Origin: Pseudonocardia benzenivorans CB1190
Lineage (GTDB): Bacteria > Actinomycetota > Actinomycetes > Mycobacteriales > Pseudonocardiaceae
DNA: 64,000 bases
Assembly (NCBI RefSeq): GCF_000196675.2
Contig: NC_015312.1
Location: forward strand, 496,001-560,000
Direction: 5' to 3'
The notes under the pieces: generated by a model
What the model saw: only the letters and a program-made list of their open reading frames with translations
What the model was told of the DNA's origin: nothing
Databases searched by the model: none
In this document: piece after piece, positions 10,225-19,854 of the stretch
Numbering within the stretch: the first letter of the stretch is position 1
How the letters are laid out: each line of letters starts with the position of its first letter
Program-made: the position numbers and the translations under genes

Positions 10225-11001
10225 GTGGCCAAGCGCCTGGACCTGAAGGACGTCAACATCTTCTACGGCAGGTTCCACGCCGTGGACAACGTCACCCTGT
10301 CCGTCGCCCCGCGCAGCGTGACCGCGTTCATCGGGCCGTCGGGCTGCGGCAAGTCGACCGTGCTGCGCACGCTCAATCGGATGCACGAGGTCATCCCCGG
10401 TGCGCGCGTCGAGGGCGAGGTCCTGCTCGACGGCGAGAACATCTACGGCTCGTCGGTCGACCCGGTCGGTGTGCGCCGCACGATCGGCATGGTCTTCCAG
10501 CGGCCCAACCCGTTCCCGACGATGTCGATCCGGGACAACGTGGTCGCCGGGCTGAAGCTGCAGGGACGCAAGAGCAGGAAGGAGCTCGACGAGGTCGCCG
10601 AGCGTGCCCTGCGGGGTGCGAACCTGTGGAACGAGGTCAAGGACCGGCTCACCAAGCCGGGCGGCGGCCTCTCCGGCGGTCAGCAGCAGCGGCTCTGCAT
10701 CGCCCGCGCGATCGCGGTGCAGCCCGACGTGCTGCTCATGGACGAGCCCTGCTCGGCGCTCGACCCGATCTCGACGCTCGCGATCGAGGACCTGATCGCC
10801 GAGCTCAAGACCGAGTACACGATCGTCATCGTCACGCACAACATGCAGCAGGCCGCGCGGGTCAGCGACCAGACGGCCTTCTTCAACCTGCGGGCCACCG
10901 GCGAGCCGGGCCGGCTGGTCGAGATCGACGACACCCCGAAGATGTTCTCCAACCCCACCCAGCAGGCCACCGAGGACTACATCTCCGGTCGCTTCGGCTG
11001 A
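10225..11001 (+). CDS. pstB: Phosphate ABC transporter ATPase PstB
   Basis: A 258-residue ABC ATPase that powers phosphate import. It has Walker [10 protein letters not shown], signature [15 protein letters not shown], Walker [14 protein letters not shown] and switch His in [25 protein letters not shown] is the PstB-specific helical segment. The start is GTG at 10225, with AGAGAG upstream. It converges on the first phoU gene. Confidence 0.96.
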   Translation: MAKRLDLKDVNIFYGRFHAVDNVTLSVAPRSVTAFIGPSGCGKSTVLRTLNRMHEVIPGARVEGEVLLDGENIYGSSVDPVGVRRTIGMVFQRPNPFPTMSIRDNVVAGLKLQGRKSRKELDEVAERALRGANLWNEVKDRLTKPGGGLSGGQQQRLCIARAIAVQPDVLLMDEPCSALDPISTLAIEDLIAELKTEYTIVIVTHNMQQAARVSDQTAFFNLRATGEPGRLVEIDDTPKMFSNPTQQATEDYISGRFG

Positions 11002-11033
11002 CGCCGTCGGCGCGGGGACCGCGAGGCGGCGGG

Positions 11034-11690
11034 TCAGATCGGGAGGGGATCGGGCCCGCCGCCGACCACCGCGTGGATCATGCGTTTCGCGATCGCGACG
11101 GCGTGGTCGGCGTAGCGCTCCAGGAACCGGGCCAGCAGGGTCAGGTCCACGGCGGCCTCGACGCCGTGCTGCCATCCCGGGTCCATCAGGACCGTGAACA
11201 CCTCGGCGTGCAGCCGGTCCATCTCGTCGTCGTCGCCGTCCAGCTCCGCGGCGAGCAGGACGTTGCCCGTGCGCAGCACCTCGGCGGCCTTGAGCGCCAT
11301 GTCCGTCGCCGTCCTCCCCAGGCGCCGGAGCAGGGGCCGGAACTCCTCCGGCACGGCCTGCGCGGGGTGCCTGCGGCGTGCCGCCTCGGCGACGTGCCGT
11401 GCCAGGTCACCCATCCGCTCGATGTCGTCGGCGATGTGGATGACGGCGACCGCGCGGCGCAGGTCCGTCGTCACCGGCTGGTGCAGCGCCAGCACGGCCA
11501 CGGCTCGCTGCTCGATCTCGTCGCGGCGGGCGTCGATCGTCGCGTCGCCCGCGATGACCTGTTCGGCCAGTCGCAGCCTGCGGTCGACCAGCGACGTCGT
11601 CGCGTCCGCCATCGCCTGTGCGACGTCGTGGGCGGTCTCCGCGAGCCGGTCGGTCAGGTCGGTCAGCTGCAGACGCAGCGCATCACGCAC
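11034..11690 (-). CDS. phoU: PhoU-family phosphate regulator, copy 1
   Basis: A 218-residue PhoU protein made of two three-helix bundles. Metal-binding motifs [13 protein letters not shown] and [15 protein letters not shown] are intact. PhoU damps phosphate signalling by linking the Pst transporter to the sensor kinase. The gene is convergent with pstB and has its own PHO box at 11730-11751, so it is probably induced in phosphate starvation rather than co-transcribed with pst. A second copy lies at 12025-12681. Confidence 0.92.
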   Translation of the reverse strand: MRDALRLQLTDLTDRLAETAHDVAQAMADATTSLVDRRLRLAEQVIAGDATIDARRDEIEQRAVAVLALHQPVTTDLRRAVAVIHIADDIERMGDLARHVAEAARRRHPAQAVPEEFRPLLRRLGRTATDMALKAAEVLRTGNVLLAAELDGDDDEMDRLHAEVFTVLMDPGWQHGVEAAVDLTLLARFLERYADHAVAIAKRMIHAVVGGGPDPLPI

Positions 11691-11729
11691 CGGGCCAGGC
11701 TAGGAACCGAAGAACGCCGCACACCGTGC

Positions 11730-11751
11730 ACCGGATGAACACCGAATGAAC
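11730..11751 (-). promoter_or_regulatory. PHO box upstream of phoU copy 1
   Basis: Read on the minus strand, two adjacent 11-base units occur: GTTCATTCGGT and GTTCATCCGGT. They match the same repeat type seen at pstS and end about 40 bases before the phoU start. Confidence 0.75.
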
Positions 11752-11786
11752 GACCGGAATCGCCGCGGCGTCGGCGGCGGGGCCGG

Positions 11787-11996
11787 TCAGTCGTCGAGCC
11801 GGAAGCCGACCTTGAGCCCCACCTGGTAGTGGTCGACACCGCCCTCGGCGAGGTGACCGCGGATCTCGGTCACCTCGAACCAGTCGAGGTTGCGCAGCGT
11901 CTCGGCAGCGCGCGACACCCCGTTCCTGATGGCTTCGTCGACACTCGTCGTGGAGCTGCCGACGATCTCGGTCACGCGGTACACGTTGCTCGACAT
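11787..11996 (-). CDS. Dodecin (flavin-storage protein)
   Basis: A 69-residue dodecin with the characteristic sequence YRVTEIVGSSTTSVDEAI, the helix NGVSRAAETLRNLDWFEV with the flavin-stacking Trp, and HYQVGLKVGFRLDD. Dodecins form hollow dodecamers that bind riboflavin, FMN or FAD and protect against free flavin; actinobacterial members may bind other ligands such as coenzyme A. It sits alone between the two phoU genes, all on the same strand. Confidence 0.93.
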   Translation of the reverse strand: MSSNVYRVTEIVGSSTTSVDEAIRNGVSRAAETLRNLDWFEVTEIRGHLAEGGVDHYQVGLKVGFRLDD

Positions 11997-12024
11997 GCCC
12001 CGGTGTCCCCAGCAGGCCAGTGGA

Positions 12025-12681
12025 TCAAACAGTGAGCGGACCCGGCATCTGTCCGGTCACGACGTAGACGATGCGGCGGGCGACCGCGACCGCGTGGTCG
12101 GCGTAGCGCTCGTAGAACCGCGCGAGCAGCGTGACGTCGACGGCCGCGGCGACACCGTGGTTCCAGTGCCGGTCCATCAGCACCGTGAACATGTGCCGGT
12201 GCAGGTCGTCCATCGCGTCGTCGTCGGTCTCGAGCTCGGCCGCGGCGTCGAGGTCACGCGAGCGGATCACGGCGGCGGCCTTCGTCGCCAACTGCACGCC
12301 GACGCGGCCCATCTCGGCGAAGTAGGGCGCGACCTCGTCGGGCAGCACGGGCTGCGGGTGCCGGCGGCGCGCGGCCTGCGCGATGTGCAGTGCCAGGTCG
12401 CCCATCCGCTCGATGTCGCCGGCACCGTGGATCGCCGAGACGACGATCCGCAGGTCGGTGGCGACGGGAGCCTGCAGGGCAAGCAGGGCGAACGCCTGCT
12501 CCTCGGCCTCGGCCCGGATGGTGTCGACGTTGACGTCCTCGGTGATGACCTCCTCGGCGAGCCGGAGGTCGGCGTCGAGCAGGGCGCGCGTGGCCTTGTC
12601 GAGCGCCGCGGCCACCTCGCCGCACATGCCCGCCAGCCGGCTCGCGAGGCCGTCGAGCTGCTCCTGGTACTGGTCGCGCAT
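12025..12681 (-). CDS. phoU: PhoU-family phosphate regulator, copy 2
   Basis: A 218-residue PhoU, the same length as copy 1 and clearly paralogous ([19 protein letters not shown] at the start; [13 protein letters not shown] and [15 protein letters not shown] as metal-binding motifs). Mycobacteria likewise keep two phoU paralogues (phoY1, phoY2). A separate PHO-box-like repeat lies upstream at 12722-12743. The two copies may be redundant or act on different partners; the sequence does not decide. Confidence 0.92.
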   Translation of the reverse strand: MRDQYQEQLDGLASRLAGMCGEVAAALDKATRALLDADLRLAEEVITEDVNVDTIRAEAEEQAFALLALQAPVATDLRIVVSAIHGAGDIERMGDLALHIAQAARRRHPQPVLPDEVAPYFAEMGRVGVQLATKAAAVIRSRDLDAAAELETDDDAMDDLHRHMFTVLMDRHWNHGVAAAVDVTLLARFYERYADHAVAVARRIVYVVTGQMPGPLTV

Positions 12682-12721
12682 GGTACGGAGCGTACGGCGA
12701 ACGGCAGTCGGTGGCCGCGCC

Positions 12722-12743
12722 TGGAAGTGAATCCAGAGTGAAC
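12722..12743 (-). promoter_or_regulatory. PHO box upstream of phoU copy 2
   Basis: On the minus strand the units are GTTCACTCTGG and ATTCACTTCCA, spaced 11 bases. The first is a good match and the second deviates in its first base. It ends about 40 bases before the start codon, the same geometry as at copy 1. Confidence 0.65.
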
Positions 12744-12782
12744 GGTCGCGGTCCTGAGGCCGACGTCACGCCGTCGCGCTGC

Positions 12783-15143
12783 TCACGTGCAGTTGCTCGG
12801 CGGCGCCGGGCCGGGCGGTGGCGCGTCGGGTGACTGCTGCCCGACCGCCCGGATCGTCCCGTCGAACGAGTCGCCCAGCACGAGCTGCAGCACCCCGCTC
12901 GCGCTCGCGTCGGGGACCGAACGCGCCGACGGCACCGCCGCTGCCACGACCTGCGCCTCGGCCGCGCGGTCCGGGGAGAACCGGATGACGGTGGCCGTGC
13001 CGGGGGTCGGGGAGTTGCCGACGGTGCCGATCCCGAACATGACCGCGCGCAGCTTCGACGCGACGTCCTGGGCCAGGCCCGGGCGCTCCGACGCGTTCAG
13101 CACATCGACCGTCACCGCCGACGGCGCGGGGACCGCGGACGTGCTCGGCGGGGCGAGCGCCGCGGGCGGGATCGCAGCGCCGGTGCGCAGCGCCTTGAAC
13201 AGCGCGGTGGCGTCGCGGTCGCGCAGCACGGAGTTGCCGCGGGTGTTGATCTCGCCGGTCGTCGGGACGGTGACGAACTGCCCGGGATCGGACGCGTCGC
13301 CGCGCAGTGCCCGCGCCGTCGCGAGGATCTGGTCGACGTCCATCCCGTCGGCGGTCGTCGAGCGGGCCAGCACCGCGCCGAACGAGTGCGACGACCACGG
13401 GTTCAGCAGCCGCGACGTCGAGAGCGCCCGGTCGAGGGCCGCGGCCAGCACCCGCTGCTGGCGGTCGACGAGCCCTTCGTCCGACGGCGGGTCGCCCTGC
13501 ACGTGCCGGGCGCGGACGAGCCCGTCGACGGTCGGTCCGTCGACCGTCGACGGACCGGTCGATTGCGCCACCGTCCCCAGCACGCTGTCGACGACGGGCC
13601 GGTCGAGGCAGACGGTCACCCCGCCCAGCGCCGTCGCCATCGCGCCGAGCCCCGGCAGGTCGACGGCCACGAACCCGGTGATCGACAGGCCCGACAGCTG
13701 CTGCACCGTCCGCACCGCGCAGGCCGGACCACCGACCCGGAAGGCGGTGTCGATCTTCGTGCGTGCCTCGGCGGGCACCGTCTGATCGAGGTAGCTCGCG
13801 GTGCCCGGGTCCCACCGCTGGCAGGGCGGCCGGTTGATCTCCAGGTCGCGCGGGAACGACACGCTGGTCAGCGGGCCGCCACCGGCCGGGACGTGCGCCA
13901 CGACGATCGAGTCCGACCCGGGATCGGGACCGCCGGTCGTGTCGACCCCGAGCACGAGGACGTTCTGCGCCCCGTTCTGGGCGGCCGCGTCGAGGATCGC
14001 GCCCGACTGCGGGTCCAGCGCCGCGACCTGCCGGACGGCTCCCTCCAGCGTCAGCTTCGACGTCCAGCCGACGGTCAGCGCGAGGAAGACGACGAGCACC
14101 GCGGCGATCGTCACCCAGCGCACGACGCGTTGCCTGCGGCTCAGCCCCGCGGCGAAGGGGCCGCCCGAGGGTACGGGTCCGGGAGGACGCGGCCGCCGAG
14201 GCCTGCGGGGCCGGGTGGCTCCGGGCCCGACGGGCTCCGGGGGGTCCCCGTCGGGGTCCTCGTGCGCCGCGGTCAGGCGGGTCAGGCCCTCGTCGATGCG
14301 CCGGCGGCGGACGTGGTCGTCGTCCGGGGAGGCGAGGTCGACGGGGTCGTCGACGGTCTCGCCCGACGCGTGCGCGACGACGGGGCTCTCCGGCCGTCCG
14401 GCGTCAGCGGCCGGGTCGCCCTCCGAGTGCCGCCGCGGCGTCCCGGCGTCCCGCGGCGATGGTTCGACCTCACGCGGCGTCCCGACGCGGCCGAGCTGCT
14501 CGGTGGCGGGGCCGCCGCCGGGCACCGCGCGGACGGGCGCGGCGGATGGCCGCGCCGGGGTGGCCCCCACGCGCGGTTCGAGGCGGTCGGCGCCGCCCGG
14601 TCCGGCCGCGGGGTCGTCGCCGCCTGCGGTGTTCTGCGGCGCGCCGTCGTCAGGGACGGGCGGGCGCGGCGCGGCCGGGCGTGGCGGGGCGGGTGGCACC
14701 GGCCCGGCGTCGGGCATGGGCCCCCCTTGCGGTGGACGCGGCCCGGACCGGGCGGACTGTGCGTCCGGGTCGTCGCGCTCGGGGGTGCTGCGTGGCAGCA
14801 CGCTGGTCGGGGGCCCGGCGTCGGGCCCGGGCGCCGGGGCGGGCGCGGGGACCCGCGGGACGAGGCCGGTGGGCGCCTCCTCCTCGGGCTCGAGGACGAG
14901 GCGGGGGAGGATCCCGGTCGGCAGTGCGGGCGGCTCGACCGGCCGGCCGTCGCCGGAGCCGGGTTCGACGGGCGGGTGGTCGTCGGGAACGCCGTGGCGC
15001 GGCCCCGGCTCCGCCTCCCGGTCGTGGGCCCTGCGACGTCCGGCGTAGTACTCCTCGGGCGGTTCGGCGGAGTGGCGGCCGTCCGGGCGGCCACGGCGTC
15101 GCCGGGCCGACGAGTCCCGCGGACGGTCGGACCCGTTCGCCAC
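12783..15143 (-). CDS. LytR-CpsA-Psr (LCP) family protein with LytR_C domain
   Basis: A 786-residue protein. The first roughly 330 residues are disordered, rich in Pro, Gly, Arg and Asp, and include three short repeats around PTGILPRL, PTGLVPRV and PTSVLPRS. One transmembrane helix follows (WVTIAAVLVVFLALTVGW). Then comes an extracellular LCP catalytic domain (NVLVLGVDTTGGPDPGSDS, VSFPRDLEI, RTKIDTAFRVGG, QRVLAAALDRAL) and a C-terminal LytR_C domain (VTVDVLNASERPGLAQDVA). LCP enzymes attach arabinogalactan or other glycopolymers to peptidoglycan. The start is GTG 15143 with GAGGAGG six bases upstream. The cytosolic N-terminus is much longer than usual. Confidence 0.9.
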   Translation of the reverse strand: MANGSDRPRDSSARRRRGRPDGRHSAEPPEEYYAGRRRAHDREAEPGPRHGVPDDHPPVEPGSGDGRPVEPPALPTGILPRLVLEPEEEAPTGLVPRVPAPAPAPGPDAGPPTSVLPRSTPERDDPDAQSARSGPRPPQGGPMPDAGPVPPAPPRPAAPRPPVPDDGAPQNTAGGDDPAAGPGGADRLEPRVGATPARPSAAPVRAVPGGGPATEQLGRVGTPREVEPSPRDAGTPRRHSEGDPAADAGRPESPVVAHASGETVDDPVDLASPDDDHVRRRRIDEGLTRLTAAHEDPDGDPPEPVGPGATRPRRPRRPRPPGPVPSGGPFAAGLSRRQRVVRWVTIAAVLVVFLALTVGWTSKLTLEGAVRQVAALDPQSGAILDAAAQNGAQNVLVLGVDTTGGPDPGSDSIVVAHVPAGGGPLTSVSFPRDLEINRPPCQRWDPGTASYLDQTVPAEARTKIDTAFRVGGPACAVRTVQQLSGLSITGFVAVDLPGLGAMATALGGVTVCLDRPVVDSVLGTVAQSTGPSTVDGPTVDGLVRARHVQGDPPSDEGLVDRQQRVLAAALDRALSTSRLLNPWSSHSFGAVLARSTTADGMDVDQILATARALRGDASDPGQFVTVPTTGEINTRGNSVLRDRDATALFKALRTGAAIPPAALAPPSTSAVPAPSAVTVDVLNASERPGLAQDVASKLRAVMFGIGTVGNSPTPGTATVIRFSPDRAAEAQVVAAAVPSARSVPDASASGVLQLVLGDSFDGTIRAVGQQSPDAPPPGPAPPSNCT

Positions 15144-15286
15144 GGCACCTCCTCGGCCACACACACGCGAGAGGGCGGACCCGGCCTTCCCGGCCGAACG
15201 TCCGCCCCCGCGTGCGCAGGAGTCTACGGAGCGGGCCGACGTCGACCGCCTACCGGGTGGTGATCACATCGTGATCGTGCGGCCGG

Positions 15287-16147
<861 letters not shown>

Positions 16148-16280
16148 CGGATCACCCCCTGTCAACGATTGTCTCGTCGTTACGGGTGTGACTCTTGAGG
16201 TTCCTGATGCATTGCCCCCCGATCGCGCCCGAGTCCACACGACCGGGCGAGACGGCCTCACGGCCGGTCGTCCGACGCGG

Positions 16281-17456
16281 TCACCCGCCGGAGTGCTCCA
16301 ACTCGGCGCCGAAGGGCACCGACGGGTCGTCCGGGTCGTCGAGCCAGCGTTCCGGGAGCACGACGCGGCCCGGAGAGCCCTGCCGCCCGCGGGGCCCATC
16401 GGCGTCGGCCGGGAACTCCTCGTCGGGATCGAGCAGGGCGATCAGCTCGTCGAGCTGGTCGATGCTCGAGACCATCCCGAGGCGCCTGCGGACCTCCGGC
16501 CCGACCGGGAATCCCTTGAGGTACCAGGCGATGTGCTTGCGGACGTCGCGGATGCCCTTGTGGTCGCCCATGTGCTCGCAGAGCAGCACCGCGTGCCTGC
16601 GCAGGGTGGCGGCGACCTGTCCGAGGCGCGGCGGCGTCGGCAGCGGCCGGCCGGCGAACGCGGCCTCGAGGTCGGCGAAGAGCCACGGTCTGCCCAGGAC
16701 CCCGCGCCCGACGACGACGCCGTCACAGCCCGTGCGCGCCACCATCGCCAGCGCGTCGGCGGCGGAGAAGACGTCGCCGTTGCCGAGCACGGGCAGCTCG
16801 GCGGGCATGGCGTCGCGCAGCCGGGCGATCGTCGACCAGTCGGCGGTGCCCGAGTAGCGCTGCGCGGCCGTCCGCGCGTGCAGGGTGATCGCCGCGACGC
16901 CGCAGTCGGCCGCGATCCGTGCGACGTCGAGGAACGTGTGGTGCTCGTCGTCGATCCCGACCCGCATCTTGATCGTCACGGGAATGCCGCCCGCGTTGTC
17001 GACGGCCGCGCGCACGATCCGCTCGAACAGCCTGCGCTTGTACGGCAGTGCGGCGCCGCCGCCCCGGCGCGTCACCTTGGGGACGGGGCAGCCGAAGTTG
17101 AAGTCCAGATGGTCGGCCAGGTCCTCCTCGGCGACGATGCGCACCGCCGCGCCGATCGTCGCCGGGTCGACGCCGTAGAGCTGCATCGACCGCGGGTGCT
17201 CGTCGGCGTCGAAGGCGATCATCCGGCGCGTCAACGGGTTGCGCTCGACCAGCCCGCGCGAGGTGATCATCTCGCACACGTAGTAGCCGGCACCCTGCTC
17301 ACGGCACAGCCGCCGGAAGCCGGGGTTGGTGATCCCGGCCATCGGCGCCAGCACGACCGGGGTGTCGACCGAGTACGGGCCGATGCGCAACGGCGGCAGC
17401 ACCGGCGCGGGGGCCGGTGCCCGGGTGTCCGGGCGGACGAGGTCCTGCACACTCAC
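16281..17456 (-). CDS. dusB: tRNA-dihydrouridine synthase DusB
   Basis: A 391-residue FMN-dependent enzyme reducing specific uridines of tRNA to dihydrouridine with NAD(P)H. The TIM-barrel features are VVLAPMAGITNPGFR, FNFGCPVPKVTRRGGGAALP (catalytic Cys), ITLHARTAAQRYSG, VLGNGDVFSAADA and DGVVVGRGVLGRPWLF. The C-terminal helical RNA-binding part contains RDVRKHIAWYLKGFP. The start is GTG 17456. It is next to the sodC-like gene on the same strand. Confidence 0.94.
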   Translation of the reverse strand: MSVQDLVRPDTRAPAPAPVLPPLRIGPYSVDTPVVLAPMAGITNPGFRRLCREQGAGYYVCEMITSRGLVERNPLTRRMIAFDADEHPRSMQLYGVDPATIGAAVRIVAEEDLADHLDFNFGCPVPKVTRRGGGAALPYKRRLFERIVRAAVDNAGGIPVTIKMRVGIDDEHHTFLDVARIAADCGVAAITLHARTAAQRYSGTADWSTIARLRDAMPAELPVLGNGDVFSAADALAMVARTGCDGVVVGRGVLGRPWLFADLEAAFAGRPLPTPPRLGQVAATLRRHAVLLCEHMGDHKGIRDVRKHIAWYLKGFPVGPEVRRRLGMVSSIDQLDELIALLDPDEEFPADADGPRGRQGSPGRVVLPERWLDDPDDPSVPFGAELEHSGG

Positions 17457-17475
17457 CCGCCCATTGTCCCTCCGC

Positions 17476-18063
17476 TCAGAAGTTCACGTTGACGCAGGCC
17501 AACCGGTCGCCCGCCGTGCCTGCCTTCCCCGGCTCGGTCGAGGTGTGGTTGGCGTGGATGACCACCGAGGCCGGGTGCGCCGCGTCGGTGAAGTCCCACG
17601 CGACCGTCGACGTCGCCGAGGCCGCGCCCGAGCCGCCGGTCGAGATGTCGAGCCAGACCTCGTTCTGCGGGTTGGCGTACGCCGGGTCGACGCTGGGGGA
17701 CACCGGGTCCTTCCGGTTCTGGAAGTGCGGTCCGGAGTCGGCGGGTGCCGCGCCGCAGGGCTTGCCGTGCGCGTGCGCGCCGTAGTGATGGTCGGGCAGC
17801 AGCCCGTTCACCGTCAGCGTGACCGTCGAGGACCCGCCCCCCGACCGCGACGCCACCGTCGCCGTCGCGCCGACCGGGACGAGATCGGGCTTGTAGGTGA
17901 TCGCCGCGGTGTCGGAGGCGGAGAACTGCGCGGTGACGTCGGCCGTACGGACCTGGACGCCGGCCGCGGTGGCGGGCGCCGTCGAGGGGTGCTCGGAGTT
18001 GGAGCAGCCCACGAGCACGAGGGCGGCGACCAGGATCGCCGCGGAAGTCCGCAATGCACGCAT
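17476..18063 (-). CDS. Cu-type superoxide dismutase-like lipoprotein lacking zinc ligands
   Basis: A 195-residue lipoprotein with lipobox LVLVGCSNS. Copper-ligand motifs of the SodC fold are present: HAHGKPCG (two His plus the disulfide Cys), GPHF and VVIHAN. The catalytic Arg and second Cys are in GDRLACV. The loop after GPHF, which normally holds two more His and an Asp binding zinc, is shortened and contains no His. The enzyme therefore resembles Cu-only SODs, which dismutate superoxide outside the membrane. Catalytic activity is inferred. Confidence 0.85.
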   Translation of the reverse strand: MRALRTSAAILVAALVLVGCSNSEHPSTAPATAAGVQVRTADVTAQFSASDTAAITYKPDLVPVGATATVASRSGGGSSTVTLTVNGLLPDHHYGAHAHGKPCGAAPADSGPHFQNRKDPVSPSVDPAYANPQNEVWLDISTGGSGAASATSTVAWDFTDAAHPASVVIHANHTSTEPGKAGTAGDRLACVNVNF

Positions 18064-18201
18064 CTGTGCAGGATTGCGTATGACGGAGCGTGACGGCCAG
18101 CAGGTCGGAGTGCGTCCACATGTGAGGGCCGCGTCGCCGCGCACCTTTTGCGTGTTCGAAGGTACAGACCGGCGCGCCGCGTGCCCGGCATCATGGGGCA
18201 G

Positions 18202-18510
18202 ATGGTGTCGGTGAGGGTGGGCCTCCTCGTGATCTACAGCGAACGCGTCGACGAGTGCCGCGACTTCTACGCGTCGCTCGGCGTGGAGCTGGTGCGCGAG
18301 CAGCACGGCCCTGGACCCGTGCACTACGCCGCCGAGCTGGAGGGCGGCCTCGTGCTGGAGATCCATCCCGGCGAACCGCACCGGAGCACCGGCCGGCTTC
18401 GGCTCGGGTTGACCGTGCCGTACCAGCCGCACCTGCCCGAGGGCGAGCACAGGTTGACCGATCCCGACGGCCGGGTCGTCGTCGTCACGGCGAGGGCGCC
18501 GGGCAGGTAG
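18202..18510 (+). CDS. VOC-family (glyoxalase-like) protein
   Basis: A small protein of about 103 residues with one VOC module, VGLLVIYSERVDECRDFYASLGVELVRE and a second beta-alpha unit ending LTDPDGRVVVVTA. Such proteins dimerise to make a metal site; substrate unknown. The start is uncertain: ATG 18202 is chosen because GGGGCAG lies just upstream; ATG 18193 in the same frame is possible. It is divergent from the sodC-like gene, with about 140 bases between. Confidence 0.7.
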   Translation: MVSVRVGLLVIYSERVDECRDFYASLGVELVREQHGPGPVHYAAELEGGLVLEIHPGEPHRSTGRLRLGLTVPYQPHLPEGEHRLTDPDGRVVVVTARAPGR

Positions 18511-18829
18511 CTCGGCTGCCGGGCGGCGACGCGGGCATCGGTAAACGTGTCGTACCGAATCATCCTGCACGGATGAGGCGGATGGCCGAGCGGTCGAGGA
18601 CGCTCGCCGGGGATCGAGATCGAGCGCGGACCACACCTCGGCCCGTCGGGTCGTGGTCGATGCCGGGTGCGCGATGTCGGGCGCGGGTGCCCCGGACGGC
18701 GGGCGCATCGCTCACGCGGCCGGATCCGCTGGTACGAACCGGGGGCGACGGAGGCTCCGACAGCCTGGCGCACACCCGAATGGCTGCGTTGACGTGGGTC
18801 GATGCCGGGAGAGAGGCTGGCGGGCCCGG
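18511..18829 (+). other. Intergenic region without a supported gene
   Basis: No convincing coding frame is seen. The stretch from 18576 to 18606 resembles the 5' half of a tRNA-Ser (GATGGCCGAGCGGTCGAGGA), but there is no 3' half. Confidence 0.4.
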
Positions 18830-19498
18830 ATGAGGAGGGTGAGGGCCATCGAGCCGGACGGCACAGTGCAGCGAGTGCGGGATGCGCGGGACCGAACGAT
18901 CGAGCTCCGTCGGCAGCTGGGCCGGATCGCGCGCAGGCTCAGTGCCGCGTACGAGGAGGCAGCCCGGCAGAACGAGCTCCTGGCGACCAACCGACGGCCT
19001 CCGGTGCGGTTCGACCACCAGGTCGCGGCCAAGAGGTGGCGGCTGCTCGCCGAGACGGCGGCCGTCACGGGCGAGGTGCCGGATGAGCCCGTGCCGAACT
19101 GCAGGGGGTCGGCCAGGTGTCCGCGCTGCTCCGAACCGATCTCGTCCGAGGTCATGCTGGAACTGGCTGCCGGTGTCGCGACCACGGCACGGTGTCCGCG
19201 GTGCGGTGGCGATGCGTGCCTGGGACTGCTGCCCGCCTCCGCCGCCGGACAGATGTCGATCGCCGATCTGGTGGCGGGCGCCGTCGCCGACGAGGACCTG
19301 CGCATCGCCACCGACCTCGGCAACGGCGTCGTCCAGAAGCTCTTCGCGGTCGGGCTGCGACTCGGGAGTGTGGTCGACGGGACGACGGGGGTCGCCCGGC
19401 AGCGGCTCGAAGAGGCGATCCGTGAGGTGGACGCCAGTATCGCGCTGGTCCGCGCGGCCGCGTTCGGGCTCGACGCCTCCGGTGAGCGGAGGCCGTAG
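18830..19498 (+). CDS. Zinc-ribbon plus HisKA_3-like protein lacking the phospho-acceptor His
   Basis: 222 residues. Residues 15-55 are a coiled-coil-like helix (VRDARDRTIELRRQLGRIAR). Residues 97-125 carry two CPRC knuckles, a likely zinc ribbon. Residues 155-215 (EDLRIATDLGNGVVQKLFAV and LEEAIREVDASIALVRAAAF) match the dimerisation helices of DevS-type histidine kinases, where the motif would be DLHDGVVQRLF. Here the His is Gly164 and no ATPase domain follows. It cannot be a kinase or phosphotransfer protein; it might heterodimerise with DevS-like kinases. The start is ATG 18830 (GTG 18839 possible). Confidence 0.65.
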   Translation: MRRVRAIEPDGTVQRVRDARDRTIELRRQLGRIARRLSAAYEEAARQNELLATNRRPPVRFDHQVAAKRWRLLAETAAVTGEVPDEPVPNCRGSARCPRCSEPISSEVMLELAAGVATTARCPRCGGDACLGLLPASAAGQMSIADLVAGAVADEDLRIATDLGNGVVQKLFAVGLRLGSVVDGTTGVARQRLEEAIREVDASIALVRAAAFGLDASGERRP

Positions 19499-19854
19499 TA
19501 CCGACAACGCCGATGCGGGCCGGACCGCCTCCCCGGCGCTCGTCGAGCCTCCCGACCACGGGCACGTTCCGCGCGGTGGGGGACGCCGACGTCGGCCGAG
19601 CCCACGCACCCGCTCCGCCGAGTCCTGGGCCACGTCGTCGATCGTGCCTCCGAGTTTCGGGACCGGGCGCCCGCCGGGAATGTGATCACGGGGCAGAGAC
19701 CGACCACGACGAAAACCTGATCACTCCGCCCGGGCGAATTTCTGCCGGCGGTTTCTGTTTCTCGATGAACGCACCCGTCGTATTGTGTGGGGCTACCGCG
19801 TGAATGTGCGCCGGGTTGCGAAGGATTGTCCGGATCGGGACTTCTGGAGAGAGT
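19499..19854 (+). other. Intergenic region, partly less GC-rich, with a weak promoter
   Basis: No gene is supported. From about 19700 onward the DNA is visibly less GC-rich than its surroundings. TATTGT at 19781-19786 is a plausible -10 box for the methyltransferase, with a poor -35 (TTTCTC) 17 bases upstream. Confidence 0.4.

Noticed and set aside
13386..15263. A 625-codon plus-strand frame opposite the LCP gene
   Set aside because: It is a shadow of the LCP gene, which has all family motifs and a good start.
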